Source: an uncultured Altererythrobacter sp. (lineage in GTDB: Bacteria; Pseudomonadota; Alphaproteobacteria; Sphingomonadales; Sphingomonadaceae). Taken from it: a stretch of 12,978 nt of DNA. The first letter of the stretch is position 1; each line of letters starts with the position of its first letter. The position numbers and the translations under genes were made by a program. The DNA lies in assembly GCA_938009055.1 (NCBI GenBank), contig CALLIO010000097.1, positions 1 to 12,978 of the forward strand, given 5' to 3'. Of this stretch, positions 1-5,760 are shown in pieces. The notes beneath the pieces are model-generated. The model searched no databases. It worked only from the letters and a program-made list of their open reading frames with translations, and was not told the DNA's origin.

Positions 1-521
1 CGCGCGCGGGCCTCGGCAGGGTCGATCACGCCTGCGGCAATATCGGCGTCAATCGCCATTTGCTTGCCGGGCAAGGCATCGAGGACAAAGCGGGCGGAAA
101 CCTCGGAAATCCGGCCTGCGCCCTTGGTGATGACGATCATATTGATGATCAGCAGGATGGTGAACACGAAAAGGCCAACGGCAAAATTGCCGCCGACCAG
201 GAAGGCTCCGAAGCTGTCGATCACTGCGCCTGCTGCGGCCTCGCCCTCGTGCCCATTGACCAACACGATGCGGGTCGAGGCTACGTTAAGCGCTAGCCTC
301 AGCAGAGTGGCGAAGAGCAGGACGGAAGGGAAGGCGGAGAAATCGAGCGGTTTGCGGGAATTCAATGCGACCATCAGGATCGCGACAGACAGCGCGATGT
401 TGAAGACCAGCAAAATGTCGAGCAGCACGGTCGGGATTGGCAGGACCATCAATACGAAAAGGATCAAGATCCCCAGCGGCACGGCCATGGCGACGGGCGC
501 CTTTGCAAGTTTTGGGATCAC
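1..521 (-). CDS. flhA: Flagellar export gate protein FlhA, N-terminal part (cut by window edge)
   Basis: FlhA is the large inner-membrane subunit of the flagellar type III export gate, forming a nonameric ring that docks substrates and uses the proton motive force. The visible 173 codons hold the N-terminal membrane region. Hydrophobic helices run at about residues 12-30 and 34-50, followed by the family blocks LDFSAFPSVLLF, LRLALNVASTRIVL, GHEGEAAAG, VGGNFAVGLFVF and INMIVITKGAGRISEV, then LPGKQMAIDADIAAG of the conserved cytoplasmic FHIPEP segment. The rest runs off the left edge. The start chosen is GTG at 521, whose last two bases overlap the TGA of the upstream transglycosylase gene (GTGA), with GAAGG about 10 bases before it. 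ATG at 488 is an alternative and would lose only 11 residues. It is probably translationally coupled to the transglycosylase. The identification is very secure; the start is moderately so. Confidence 0.95.
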   Translation of the reverse strand, partial: MIPKLAKAPVAMAVPLGILILFVLMVLPIPTVLLDILLVFNIALSVAILMVALNSRKPLDFSAFPSVLLFATLLRLALNVASTRIVLVNGHEGEAAAGAVIDSFGAFLVGGNFAVGLFVFTILLIINMIVITKGAGRISEVSARFVLDALPGKQMAIDADIAAGVIDPAEARA

Positions 522-1501
522 AGGCCGAGCGCCTTCAATTCGTCATAGGCTCGGCGAACTTGTTCGCCTGCTTGTGACCGCCCGTTGGCATCATCGAGCG
601 CAAAACTATCGCGCAGCAATTGCGACATTGGTGGTCTTGGGGGCGGTCCTGAGGGAAGACTGGATGACCCCTGCGCGTTTGAACTGCGCGGCGCATCCGA
701 TGGCGATTGCATCCCACCAGATGAATAAGGCGCAGCGCCATTTTGCGCGATCTCGCGCGAGGCGCGGCGGGCATAGGGTGACAAGCTCTCATCACCCAAG
801 AGGTTGTTTGTATCCGGCTCGATCCAAGGAGCAGGCTTGGGCAAGCGGCCGTTCGCGGCAATCGCGCGGTCCATCTTGCCTTGCATCAATCCCATCACTT
901 CGCCCAGGTCGCGGTGGTTGCCATCGCGGTGATAGAAAATCGACTGATTGGCAGAGGCCGGTCGCGGGAACAGCGCAGGCGCTGATTGGCTGGGATCGCG
1001 CTGCAATTCAGAAAGGAAACGCCGCGCGTCTCCTGCTCCCAGAAAATGCGCCATGTAAAGCTCGGTCGCTTGCGGCTCGCGCCCCAGAACCGGCACGATG
1101 GCTGAACGGTTGTCCTGCGCCAATGCGCCCGCCATCAGCGATGCGATTTGCGGGTCTTTGCGCAGGTCGAGAATATCTTTGCGTTGCGAGGGATCGGGCA
1201 CGTAATAGCTATTGCCCGAACGCTGGATTGATGCGGCAACATCGCCAAGGCCAAGCGATGGGCCATGCCGCTTCATTGTTGCCAGCCACGTGCTTTCGAT
1301 GAATTGGAAGAGACCGGTTGCGCTGGACGTGCGGGCCTTGGCATTGGGTCGAAGACCGGATTCAAGCCGCGCCTGGGCAAGCAGATATTCGAAATCGGTA
1401 TCTGTGCGCCGCGCAGCATCCGCAACTGCCACTTGCACGTCGGAACGCGGTCCAGTGGAGCGGACCCGTGTGGTGGCGGAAAGGGGAGTCGGCTCGGTCA
1501 A
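518..1501 (-). CDS. Lytic transglycosylase (SLT domain), probably flagellum-associated
   Basis: The product has 327 residues with an SLT-type lytic transglycosylase fold at about residues 20-150. It should cleave the glycan strands of peptidoglycan. The catalytic glutamate is most likely E47 in AQARLESGL, followed by the family block SSATGLFQFIESTWL at 59-73, which matches the G-L-x-Q-F motif. After about residue 200 the protein turns Pro/Ser-rich and probably disordered, ending in a short charged tail. No Sec signal peptide or membrane segment is visible at the N-terminus. The start is TTG at 1501: an in-frame TGA lies 12 bases upstream, no ATG or GTG precedes the domain nearby, and AAGG sits 9 bases before it. 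The gene has its own sigma-54 promoter just upstream and overlaps flhA. With FlgJ here lacking a muramidase domain, it is the obvious candidate for opening the wall for the rod, like SltF of Rhodobacter sphaeroides. That role is inference. Confidence 0.85.
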   Translation of the reverse strand: MTEPTPLSATTRVRSTGPRSDVQVAVADAARRTDTDFEYLLAQARLESGLRPNAKARTSSATGLFQFIESTWLATMKRHGPSLGLGDVAASIQRSGNSYYVPDPSQRKDILDLRKDPQIASLMAGALAQDNRSAIVPVLGREPQATELYMAHFLGAGDARRFLSELQRDPSQSAPALFPRPASANQSIFYHRDGNHRDLGEVMGLMQGKMDRAIAANGRLPKPAPWIEPDTNNLLGDESLSPYARRASREIAQNGAAPYSSGGMQSPSDAPRSSNAQGSSSLPSGPPPRPPMSQLLRDSFALDDANGRSQAGEQVRRAYDELKALGL

Positions 1502-1538
1502 AGCAAAAGGCCTTCAGCTGTTCTCATGCTGAAGTTAT

Positions 1539-1555
1539 TGCAAAGCGCGTGCCAA
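1539..1555 (-). promoter_or_regulatory. Sigma-54 promoter for transglycosylase-flhA
   Basis: Read on the minus strand, TGGCACG (1554-1548), CGCT, then TTGCA (1543-1539) match the RpoN consensus TGGCACG-N4-TTGCW, with exactly ten bases between GG and GC. The predicted start of transcription is near 1528, about 27 bases before the TTG start codon. The core TGGCACGCGCTTTGCAA is identical to that of the flgB promoter. It lies between the flgN stop and the transglycosylase, so the two distal genes can be transcribed independently of flgA-flgM-flgN. Confidence 0.85.
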
Positions 1556-1582
1556 TCTCCCCTTTCCTAGGGCACCGCTCTC

Positions 1583-1918
1583 CTAACGTGCGCCTGCGCG
1601 GGAGGGGGCAAGCCGCGCGGCACGATAGCTGGGTTGGGGCACGCCGAACGCTTCAAGCCGCGATGCCACATTCGCCGCAAGCAGATTGCGCACACGGCGG
1701 TTAATGTCATTCAATTGCCGGGCCGATGCGGCTAGCGCACGGGTCTCTGGGTCGAGATCAGCGGGCGCTGCCGGCTCGAGAATATCGCACACTGCTTCTT
1801 TCTGGCGAACTGCCCCGATCAGCAAATCCATATCCATGGTGGCAAGCGCTTGCCGCTCGTCTTCCAAAGCGGCAATCATTTGCCGCAATTGCCGGGTCAG
1901 TGTTTCGCGTGCGATCAT
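1583..1918 (-). CDS. flgN: FlgN-like export chaperone for hook-filament junction proteins
   Basis: The product has 111 residues and is predicted almost wholly helical, with heptad-like Leu/Ala/Met spacing at about 5-45 (LTRQLRQMIAALEDERQAL) and 60-90 (LAASARQLNDINRRVRNLLA). The second helix resembles the conserved FlgN region ending in N-x-R-x-x-x-L-L. FlgN binds FlgK and FlgL in the cytoplasm and delivers them to the export gate; both client genes are in this window. It is somewhat shorter than the roughly 130-140 residues usual for the family, and its Pro/Arg-rich tail is not conserved. The ATG at 1918 overlaps the flgM stop as ATGA, a classic coupled pair. FlgN sequences are poorly conserved, so the call rests on helical character together with position after flgM. 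Confidence 0.8.
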   Translation of the reverse strand: MIARETLTRQLRQMIAALEDERQALATMDMDLLIGAVRQKEAVCDILEPAAPADLDPETRALAASARQLNDINRRVRNLLAANVASRLEAFGVPQPSYRAARLAPSRAGAR

Positions 1919-2220
1919 GACGACACCGTCAGGCTCAGTCGGGCTGCGATCATTGCATCAGCGATCTCGGTTGGAACGATTGGATAGGTCCCGTCTTTCA
2001 GAGCGGAGCGGATCTCGTTCACTCTTTCGGTTTGTACGGGCGGCTCGCCCGCTGCGACCTGACCGCTGACTTCGACAGCGATTCCTTCTTTCGGCTTCGA
2101 CTTCGCTTCAGGCCCCTCCTTGGCGGATTGCTTTTGCGTATCGAGCGCAAGGTGCTTTTCAGGCGCAACGCGGCTGGCTGCGCCAACACCCTGCAATTTC
2201 ATCATATCATTGATGGACAT
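1915..2220 (-). CDS. flgM: Anti-sigma-28 factor FlgM
   Basis: The product has 101 residues. FlgM binds sigma-28 (FliA) and holds off late flagellar transcription until the hook is complete, when FlgM is exported through the basal body. The C-terminal sigma-binding region is clear at about 64-97: RVNEIRSALKDGTYPIVPTE followed by IADAMIAARLSL, matching the family pattern V-x-x-I-R-x-A-I-x-x-G-x-Y-x-(I/V)-(D/N/x)-x-x-x-I-A. The N-terminal half is Lys/Glu/Pro-rich and probably unstructured, as usual. The start is ATG at 2220, with AAGGA seven bases upstream; an in-frame TTG at 2226 is too close to that site. It lies 121 bases after flgA and overlaps flgN by four bases. Its presence implies a FliA-dependent regulon elsewhere in the genome. 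Confidence 0.92.
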   Translation of the reverse strand: MSINDMMKLQGVGAASRVAPEKHLALDTQKQSAKEGPEAKSKPKEGIAVEVSGQVAAGEPPVQTERVNEIRSALKDGTYPIVPTEIADAMIAARLSLTVSS

Positions 2221-2341
2221 TTCCAATTCCTTTGGGGCCTATGCCTTTGGAGTTTGTGCCTGTGTAGCCATCAGAACGGCACGCGATTTGCGGCTTTAAG
2301 ACCTTAGGCGAAATTTTTTGCTCGCCGTCTGAAGGGCAGGC

Positions 2342-2869
2342 TTAAAACGGGATGACGACCAGGCCGGGGCGGACAATCTGGGCGCTGATCGGCTCTGCCT
2401 TGCGATCGGTTTTGACGCTGATCCATTCGCCGACCTTGCCCGCCTGAGCCGCTTCGCCGGGGCGACGGATCGCAAAACCTGAGCCTTTGATGGCGATGGT
2501 GACTTTATCACCGCGCCGGACAATATCGGGGGCAGGGGCCGATTGCGGCGCAGATTTGATCCCCACAAAGATTTGCCAATGGGTCTGGCAAGAGACTTTG
2601 ACTGCTCTTTGCCTGACCCCATGCCATTCGACCAGCAAGGGCACATCGCATTGGACAAGGCGCAGGCGCGGATCAGCGCGGTGCTGCGCGCCGCCTACTG
2701 CGCCAATGGCAGCGCCGGTAAAATTGGCCACTGCGCGGTCAATGCGTGCTGGGTCAAGATGGAGTGTATCAGCAGCAAGCGGGCTTGAGAGAAGCGCGGC
2801 CATAATCGGCAGCAAAGCTATCCTGCGCGCGCGAATGTGATTTGGTTTAGTGATGGTTTTCCAGCCCAT
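2342..2869 (-). CDS. flgA: P-ring assembly chaperone FlgA
   Basis: The product has 175 residues. FlgA is a periplasmic chaperone needed to polymerise FlgI into the P-ring around the rod. Residues 1-33 form a Sec signal peptide: basic HIRARR, hydrophobic IALLPIMAALL, and likely cleavage after SSPLAA. Two cysteines (C74, C94) sit in the typical arrangement R-L-R-L-x-x-C ... V-K-V-S-C, expected to form a disulfide. A SAF-type beta-clip domain follows at about 114-173 (VRRGDKVTIAIKGSGFAIRR ... VRPGLVVIPF). The ATG at 2869 was chosen because AGGAGG lies five bases upstream and the signal peptide then begins correctly; the frame extends 18 codons further to a less likely start. It is first gene of the minus-strand operon behind a sigma-54 promoter. 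Its partner flgI is in the plus-strand operon. Confidence 0.92.
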   Translation of the reverse strand: MGWKTITKPNHIRARRIALLPIMAALLSSPLAADTLHLDPARIDRAVANFTGAAIGAVGGAQHRADPRLRLVQCDVPLLVEWHGVRQRAVKVSCQTHWQIFVGIKSAPQSAPAPDIVRRGDKVTIAIKGSGFAIRRPGEAAQAGKVGEWISVKTDRKAEPISAQIVRPGLVVIPF

Positions 2870-2918
2870 GCGGCCCTCCTGATGCAGCCAATCGTTCTTG
2901 TGTAAGAGCCGCAGGAGC

Positions 2919-2935
2919 AGCAAGTCGCGTGCCAG
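2919..2935 (-). promoter_or_regulatory. Sigma-54 promoter for flgA-flgM-flgN
   Basis: On the minus strand, TGGCACG (2934-2928), CGAC, then TTGCT (2923-2919) fit the RpoN -24/-12 consensus with the required ten bases between GG and GC. The predicted transcription start is near 2908, giving a leader of about 39 bases that contains the strong AGGAGG site before the flgA ATG at 2869. Confidence 0.85.
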
Positions 2936-2975
2936 AACGCGGGTTTTGGAGCGTGTTTCGCCCCTTCGATATAGA

Positions 2976-2985
2976 TACCTAGGTA
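2976..2985. promoter_or_regulatory. Perfect palindrome TACCTAGGTA, possible regulator-binding site
   Basis: This is a 10-base perfect inverted repeat of TAC-N4-GTA form. It is centred about 72 bases upstream of the predicted flgA transcription start and about 190 bases before the GGDEF gene. TAC...GTA half-sites are common for LuxR/NarL-type response regulators, but no regulator is identified here. It could also be chance. Confidence 0.35.
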
Positions 2986-3119
2986 GTTCCCCGAGGGGGC
3001 CTTTTCGCGCTGCGGTATGGTCTCCCCCTCTATTGCGTGATGGATAAGTTCAACACCGGCAGTTCCAGACCCTCTCTTTGCTTAAGGGGATGGGGCTTCG
3101 GCCAAGAGCGCAATAAAAA

Positions 3120-3142
3120 GGGCGGCGGATCAAAAACCGCCC
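3120..3142 (+). other. Stem-loop in the leader of the GGDEF gene
   Basis: GGGCGG (3120-3125) pairs perfectly with CCGCCC (3137-3142) around an 11-base A-rich loop. The hairpin ends 25 bases before the ATG, and the ribosome-binding site (AAAGGGAG) lies between. There is no U-tract, so it is not an ordinary terminator. A role in mRNA stability or translation is possible but unproven. Confidence 0.4.
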
Positions 3143-3167
3143 AACGAGTAAAAGGGAGCCGATTTGA

Positions 3168-4298
3168 ATGTTCTACAGTCGCGTGCGCAAAAGCAGCGAG
3201 GACCCTTCCAAAAAGGTTCCCAAGCTGGGCGAAACTCCGTCACGGCGGCGGCGCGACGAGCCCGAAAATTCGGCGACCCCTTCGGCGGCGATTGAGGCTC
3301 AGCGCGATCTCTTGCGCGAAGTTATGCAGTTCATGAGCCGCTACGAATTGCCAGTGACGGGAAACAATCTCGCGTTGGTTTGTCAGGGATTGTCAGGCAG
3401 CGATCCGCGTCTGCGCGAAGCGCTCACCAAGCGCGAATTGCAGGCGGGCCCAATCGACCAACAATGGCTCGACCAATTGCAAGGACAATCGCCTGAACCG
3501 AGTGAGAAGATCGATCAGATGGAGGACATTATGGATCTGATGGAAAATGCGATGACTGAATTTCATACCACCACCCGATCCGCCCGCGAGGCGACCGGAG
3601 CCTATACCAGCGCGGTGAGCGAGCATTTGGAGCGGCCAACGCCCCAGCCTACAGAAAAGGGCGAGGAAGAATTTCGCAAGCTGCTTGATCTTTCGCGGGT
3701 CATGCTGGGCCAGCTCAAGACGATCGAGGCCGAGATGGAGCGCAACCAGCGCGAGGCTGATCAATTGCGCAAAAACCTGGCGAAGGCGCGCCAAGAAGCT
3801 GATCTTGATCACCTCACGGGCCTGCCAAACCGCCGCGCATTTGAACGCCAGCTGGAGATTGAGACCGAACGTCTGGCAAAACTCGGCCAGCCGCTTTCGA
3901 TTGCCTTTTGCGACATCGACCACTTCAAATCGGTCAATGATACGCATGGGCATGATGCGGGCGACCGCATTCTCAAGGCAGTGTCCAAATCGCTGGCCGA
4001 AAGCGCGAATGATGCGTGTTTTGTCGCGCGCCACGGCGGTGAAGAATTTGTCCTGCTGTTTTCGGGAACGTCGAAAGAGTCAGCGCTTGAACGGCTCGAC
4101 AAGACCCGCGCAAAGCTGGCGCATCGCCGCTTGATGAACAGGGATACCGGCAAGCCTTTTGGCCAGATTACCTTTTCCGCCGGGATCGCTCAGGTCGATG
4201 ATTATGCCGATCCGCGGGAGGCTCTCTCGCAGGCCGATGATGCGCTTTACCGCGCCAAGGAAGCAGGCCGCAACCGGATCGAGTGCGCCAAGCTTTAG
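3168..4298 (+). CDS. Diguanylate cyclase (GGDEF domain), soluble
   Basis: The product has 376 residues. The GGDEF domain spans about 205-372 and should make cyclic di-GMP from two GTP. Visible motifs are DLDHLTGLPNRRAF at 212-225, the metal-binding segment DIDHFKSVND at 249-258, HGHDAGD at 260-266, the active-site loop GGEEF at 290-294, and a late block DDALYRAKEAGRNR. All key catalytic residues look intact. The inhibitory I-site RxxD expected five residues before GGEEF is replaced by NDAC, so product inhibition at that site is unlikely. The N-terminal half has no membrane helix or domain I recognise: a basic start, a helical block about 40-100, and a long amphipathic coiled-coil-like stretch about 165-210 (MLGQLKTIEAEMERNQREAD) that could drive dimerisation. 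The start is ATG at 3168 with AAAGGGAG upstream. It is a lone plus-strand gene between flagellar units, so control of motility is a reasonable inference. Confidence 0.92.
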   Translation: MFYSRVRKSSEDPSKKVPKLGETPSRRRRDEPENSATPSAAIEAQRDLLREVMQFMSRYELPVTGNNLALVCQGLSGSDPRLREALTKRELQAGPIDQQWLDQLQGQSPEPSEKIDQMEDIMDLMENAMTEFHTTTRSAREATGAYTSAVSEHLERPTPQPTEKGEEEFRKLLDLSRVMLGQLKTIEAEMERNQREADQLRKNLAKARQEADLDHLTGLPNRRAFERQLEIETERLAKLGQPLSIAFCDIDHFKSVNDTHGHDAGDRILKAVSKSLAESANDACFVARHGGEEFVLLFSGTSKESALERLDKTRAKLAHRRLMNRDTGKPFGQITFSAGIAQVDDYADPREALSQADDALYRAKEAGRNRIECAKL

Positions 4299-4321
4299 CG
4301 CGCCCTTAGATTTTCATTTCC

Positions 4322-4723
4322 TTATTGCGGGGTTTGTGTGACCGCGTCGAAGGCAAGGCTGGCGTAAATATCACTGCTATCACTGGCTTTGATGACAGTG
4401 CGCACAGCCACGCCGCTGCTGCGCGCTTCCTTTATCAATTGCGCCGCCGTTGTCAGGCTGGCTGAGGCATCATCGGGCCGGTAACTGACAAAGATGGTCA
4501 CTGTGGCGCGCGGGTCGCGCGGTTGCCCTTCCAGCCATTCGCCAATCGATGGCCCCCCTTCCACTTTGCGGAACAAGGCCTGGCTTGGCGCGATAGCCAG
4601 CTTCGGCTTTTCAGCCGCTTTGCTGGTCGGCATGGACACCAGTCCGCCCAATGTGACGATGAACAAGATCAGCGCCAGATCGGCCAGCAACACATCCCAG
4701 CGGCCGCTTTGCGAGGCGATCAT
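4322..4723 (-). CDS. Short MotB/ExbD-like membrane protein lacking an OmpA domain
   Basis: The product has 133 residues. One transmembrane helix lies at about 10-30 (VLLADLALILFIVTLGGLVS) with an aspartate, D15, near its start. This resembles the proton-carrying Asp of MotB, ExbD and TolR. The remainder, about 40-130, is a small periplasmic domain (ATVTIFVSYRPDD, then a helix TTAAQLIKEARSSGVAVRTV) whose beta-helix-beta look recalls ExbD/TolR. The OmpA-like peptidoglycan-binding domain of MotB (usual total about 300 residues) is absent, and the frame ends cleanly with no sign of a frameshift. The ATG at 4723 overlaps the motA-like stop (ATGA), so the two are coupled and probably form a 5:2-type ion channel. 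Whether it drives the flagellum is unclear. It converges tail-to-tail with the GGDEF gene across 23 bases, without a clear terminator. Confidence 0.65.
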   Translation of the reverse strand: MIASQSGRWDVLLADLALILFIVTLGGLVSMPTSKAAEKPKLAIAPSQALFRKVEGGPSIGEWLEGQPRDPRATVTIFVSYRPDDASASLTTAAQLIKEARSSGVAVRTVIKASDSSDIYASLAFDAVTQTPQ

Positions 4724-5457
4724 GCGGCATCTCTTGAATTGGTACCTGCGCCCAATCCGCTGGCCCAATTGGCAAGCGCCTGTGATTGGCAACCAAGGTC
4801 TTGCGCGGCCAAATCAGAACGCGGTTTTTCCAACCCGTTTTCGGGAATATGCTCTGCCAGCCATTCAATAAGCTCGGCGCGTGCTTCCTCTTCTTGCTTG
4901 CCGCGGCGTTCAATCGCGCGGGCAAGCGGATGGAAGATGAAATGGGCCAGCAGCAATCCATAGAGCGTGGAAAGGATCGCGACCGATATAGCCGAGACCA
5001 TTGCGCCGGGGTTAGTCAGGCTTTCCGGGTCCAGCTGGCTCAGCGCAATCAGCGTTCCGGTAAGGCCCAGGATCGGGGCGAGCTCACCAGCAGTATCCAG
5101 GCTCTCGCTTGCGCGAAACCTGCGCGCAAGGCGCAATTCGCGGTGGCTTTGCTGATGGGCGAGAAAGGCGGTAAAAGTGCGCCGGCGCAGCATCGCCTCG
5201 AGCCCTTCATTGACGGCGCGATCAGGCGATTTGACCAATTGCGCGCGGATCAGTCCGTTCTTTTCAATGTCCATCACAAACGGGGCGAGCGCAGCCCGAA
5301 CCCGGGTGAAGCGAAAGCGGCGCAGCGGCAATCTGGCGATCTGCGTCGCGGCATCACGCGCTGAACCCAAACCGCAGCGCGCGCAGGTGGCAAGCAGCGA
5401 TCCGCCCACCACAATGACTGCGGCGAAGGGGTCGATCATATGGGCTAGTCCGCTCAT
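4720..5457 (-). CDS. MotA/TolQ/ExbB-family proton channel protein (three-helix MotA-like)
   Basis: The product has 245 residues. The order is a membrane helix at about 8-27 (IDPFAAVIVVGGSLLATCAR, like the second helix of MotA), a long basic cytoplasmic section 30-118, then two more helices at about 121-142 (ELAPILGLTGTLIALSQL) and 151-176 (AMVSAISVAILSTLYGLLL), and an acidic C-terminal tail. The last two helices carry the family signature GLTGTL...A(I/L)STLYG and a proline after the last helix (FHPLA), as in MotA. The first of the usual four MotA helices is missing, and an in-frame TAG about 30 bases upstream of the ATG rules out a longer start. The downstream partner is a short MotB/ExbD-like protein. 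It is transcribed divergently from flgB. The likely role is the ring subunit of a proton-driven stator. A TolQ/ExbB-like role is the alternative. Confidence 0.8.
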   Translation of the reverse strand: MSGLAHMIDPFAAVIVVGGSLLATCARCGLGSARDAATQIARLPLRRFRFTRVRAALAPFVMDIEKNGLIRAQLVKSPDRAVNEGLEAMLRRRTFTAFLAHQQSHRELRLARRFRASESLDTAGELAPILGLTGTLIALSQLDPESLTNPGAMVSAISVAILSTLYGLLLAHFIFHPLARAIERRGKQEEEARAELIEWLAEHIPENGLEKPRSDLAAQDLGCQSQALANWASGLGAGTNSRDAA

Positions 5458-5760
5458 CTTCGCTCGCCTGCTTGGTGTGAATTTCCAGCTCTAAGAACGG
5501 CGAACGCCACCTGATCTTAAGCCCTGAAATGGCTTCAGAGATACCCCCTAGATAAGTCGAGATAGATCGAGATGGGGCAAGATTGCGGTTTGTAAGGGGG
5601 CAGAAACGGGCGCCAAACGGCCTGATTTTGCCGGATCGGATGCCAATGTGGGTGAGCAGCGGCAAAGCCCTGCCGTTACCTGCCTATTTTTGCGCCTATC
5701 GATCAAACTGGCACGCGCTTTGCAAAGTAATGCGCATGTTCGATTTGGTGGAGTGATCCG
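5458..5760. promoter_or_regulatory. Divergent regulatory region between motA-like gene and flgB
   Basis: This gene-free stretch of about 300 bases contains the flgB sigma-54 promoter at its right end. At 5542-5573 it has an A/G-rich block with TACCCCCTAG and two copies of TCGAGAT spaced exactly 10 bases apart (5557 and 5567). These lie 165-190 bases upstream of the predicted flgB start, a normal distance for sigma-54 activator sites. No sigma-54 promoter with correct spacing faces the motA-like gene. I see no RNA gene here. Confidence 0.6.
5709..5724 (+). promoter_or_regulatory. Sigma-54 promoter of the flgB operon
   Basis: TGGCACG (5709-5715), CGCT, TTGCA (5720-5724) match the RpoN consensus fully, with GG and GC ten bases apart. 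The predicted start is near 5735, about 26 bases before the flgB GTG, with GGAG in between. The 17-base core is identical to the one upstream of the transglycosylase gene. It probably drives the whole flgB-flgL run. Confidence 0.9.

Larger units (their letters stand above)
2870..3167. promoter_or_regulatory. Divergent regulatory region between flgA and the GGDEF gene
   Basis: This is a gene-free stretch of about 300 bases between head-to-head genes. It holds the flgA sigma-54 promoter on the minus strand. About 70 bases upstream of that start is the perfect 10-bp palindrome TACCTAGGTA (2976-2985), followed by the smaller inverted repeat CCCCGAGGGG (2990-2999). Nearer the GGDEF gene are a GGC-TTCG-GCC mini-hairpin (about 3095-3104) and a longer hairpin (3120-3142). 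I see no convincing sigma-54, sigma-28 or strong sigma-70 promoter facing the GGDEF gene. The small open frames here look spurious. Confidence 0.6.

Noticed and set aside
64..1302. Long open frame on the plus strand across flhA and the transglycosylase gene
   Set aside because: Antisense to two well-supported genes, low-complexity Arg/Ser/Pro-rich translation with no family resemblance; a by-product of GC-rich codon use.
2322..2335. GCCGTCTGAA, the core of the Neisseria DNA uptake sequence
   Set aside because: A single copy in a non-Neisserial context; best explained by chance.
2221..2341. Possible sigma-28 promoter for flgM (TAAA followed by GCCG-like element on the minus strand)
   Set aside because: The downstream element departs from the GCCGATAA consensus and the spacing is off by one; not convincing.
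2946..2961. GG-AGCGTGTTTC-GC spacing on the plus strand, a possible sigma-54 promoter for the GGDEF gene
   Set aside because: Only the GG and GC positions fit; the -24 and -12 surroundings are poor and it lies over 200 bases from the gene.
3393..4034. Open frame antisense to the GGDEF gene (213 codons)
   Set aside because: Overlaps a clear cyclase; the translation shows no recognisable motif.
4299..4321. Bidirectional terminator between the GGDEF gene and the MotB-like gene
   Set aside because: The 23-base gap and its flanks show no inverted repeat with a T-run.
5601..5620. Minus-strand TTGGCGCCC...CTGC as a sigma-54 promoter for the motA-like gene
   Set aside because: The distance between GG and GC is 11 bases instead of 10, and the -24 element is weak.
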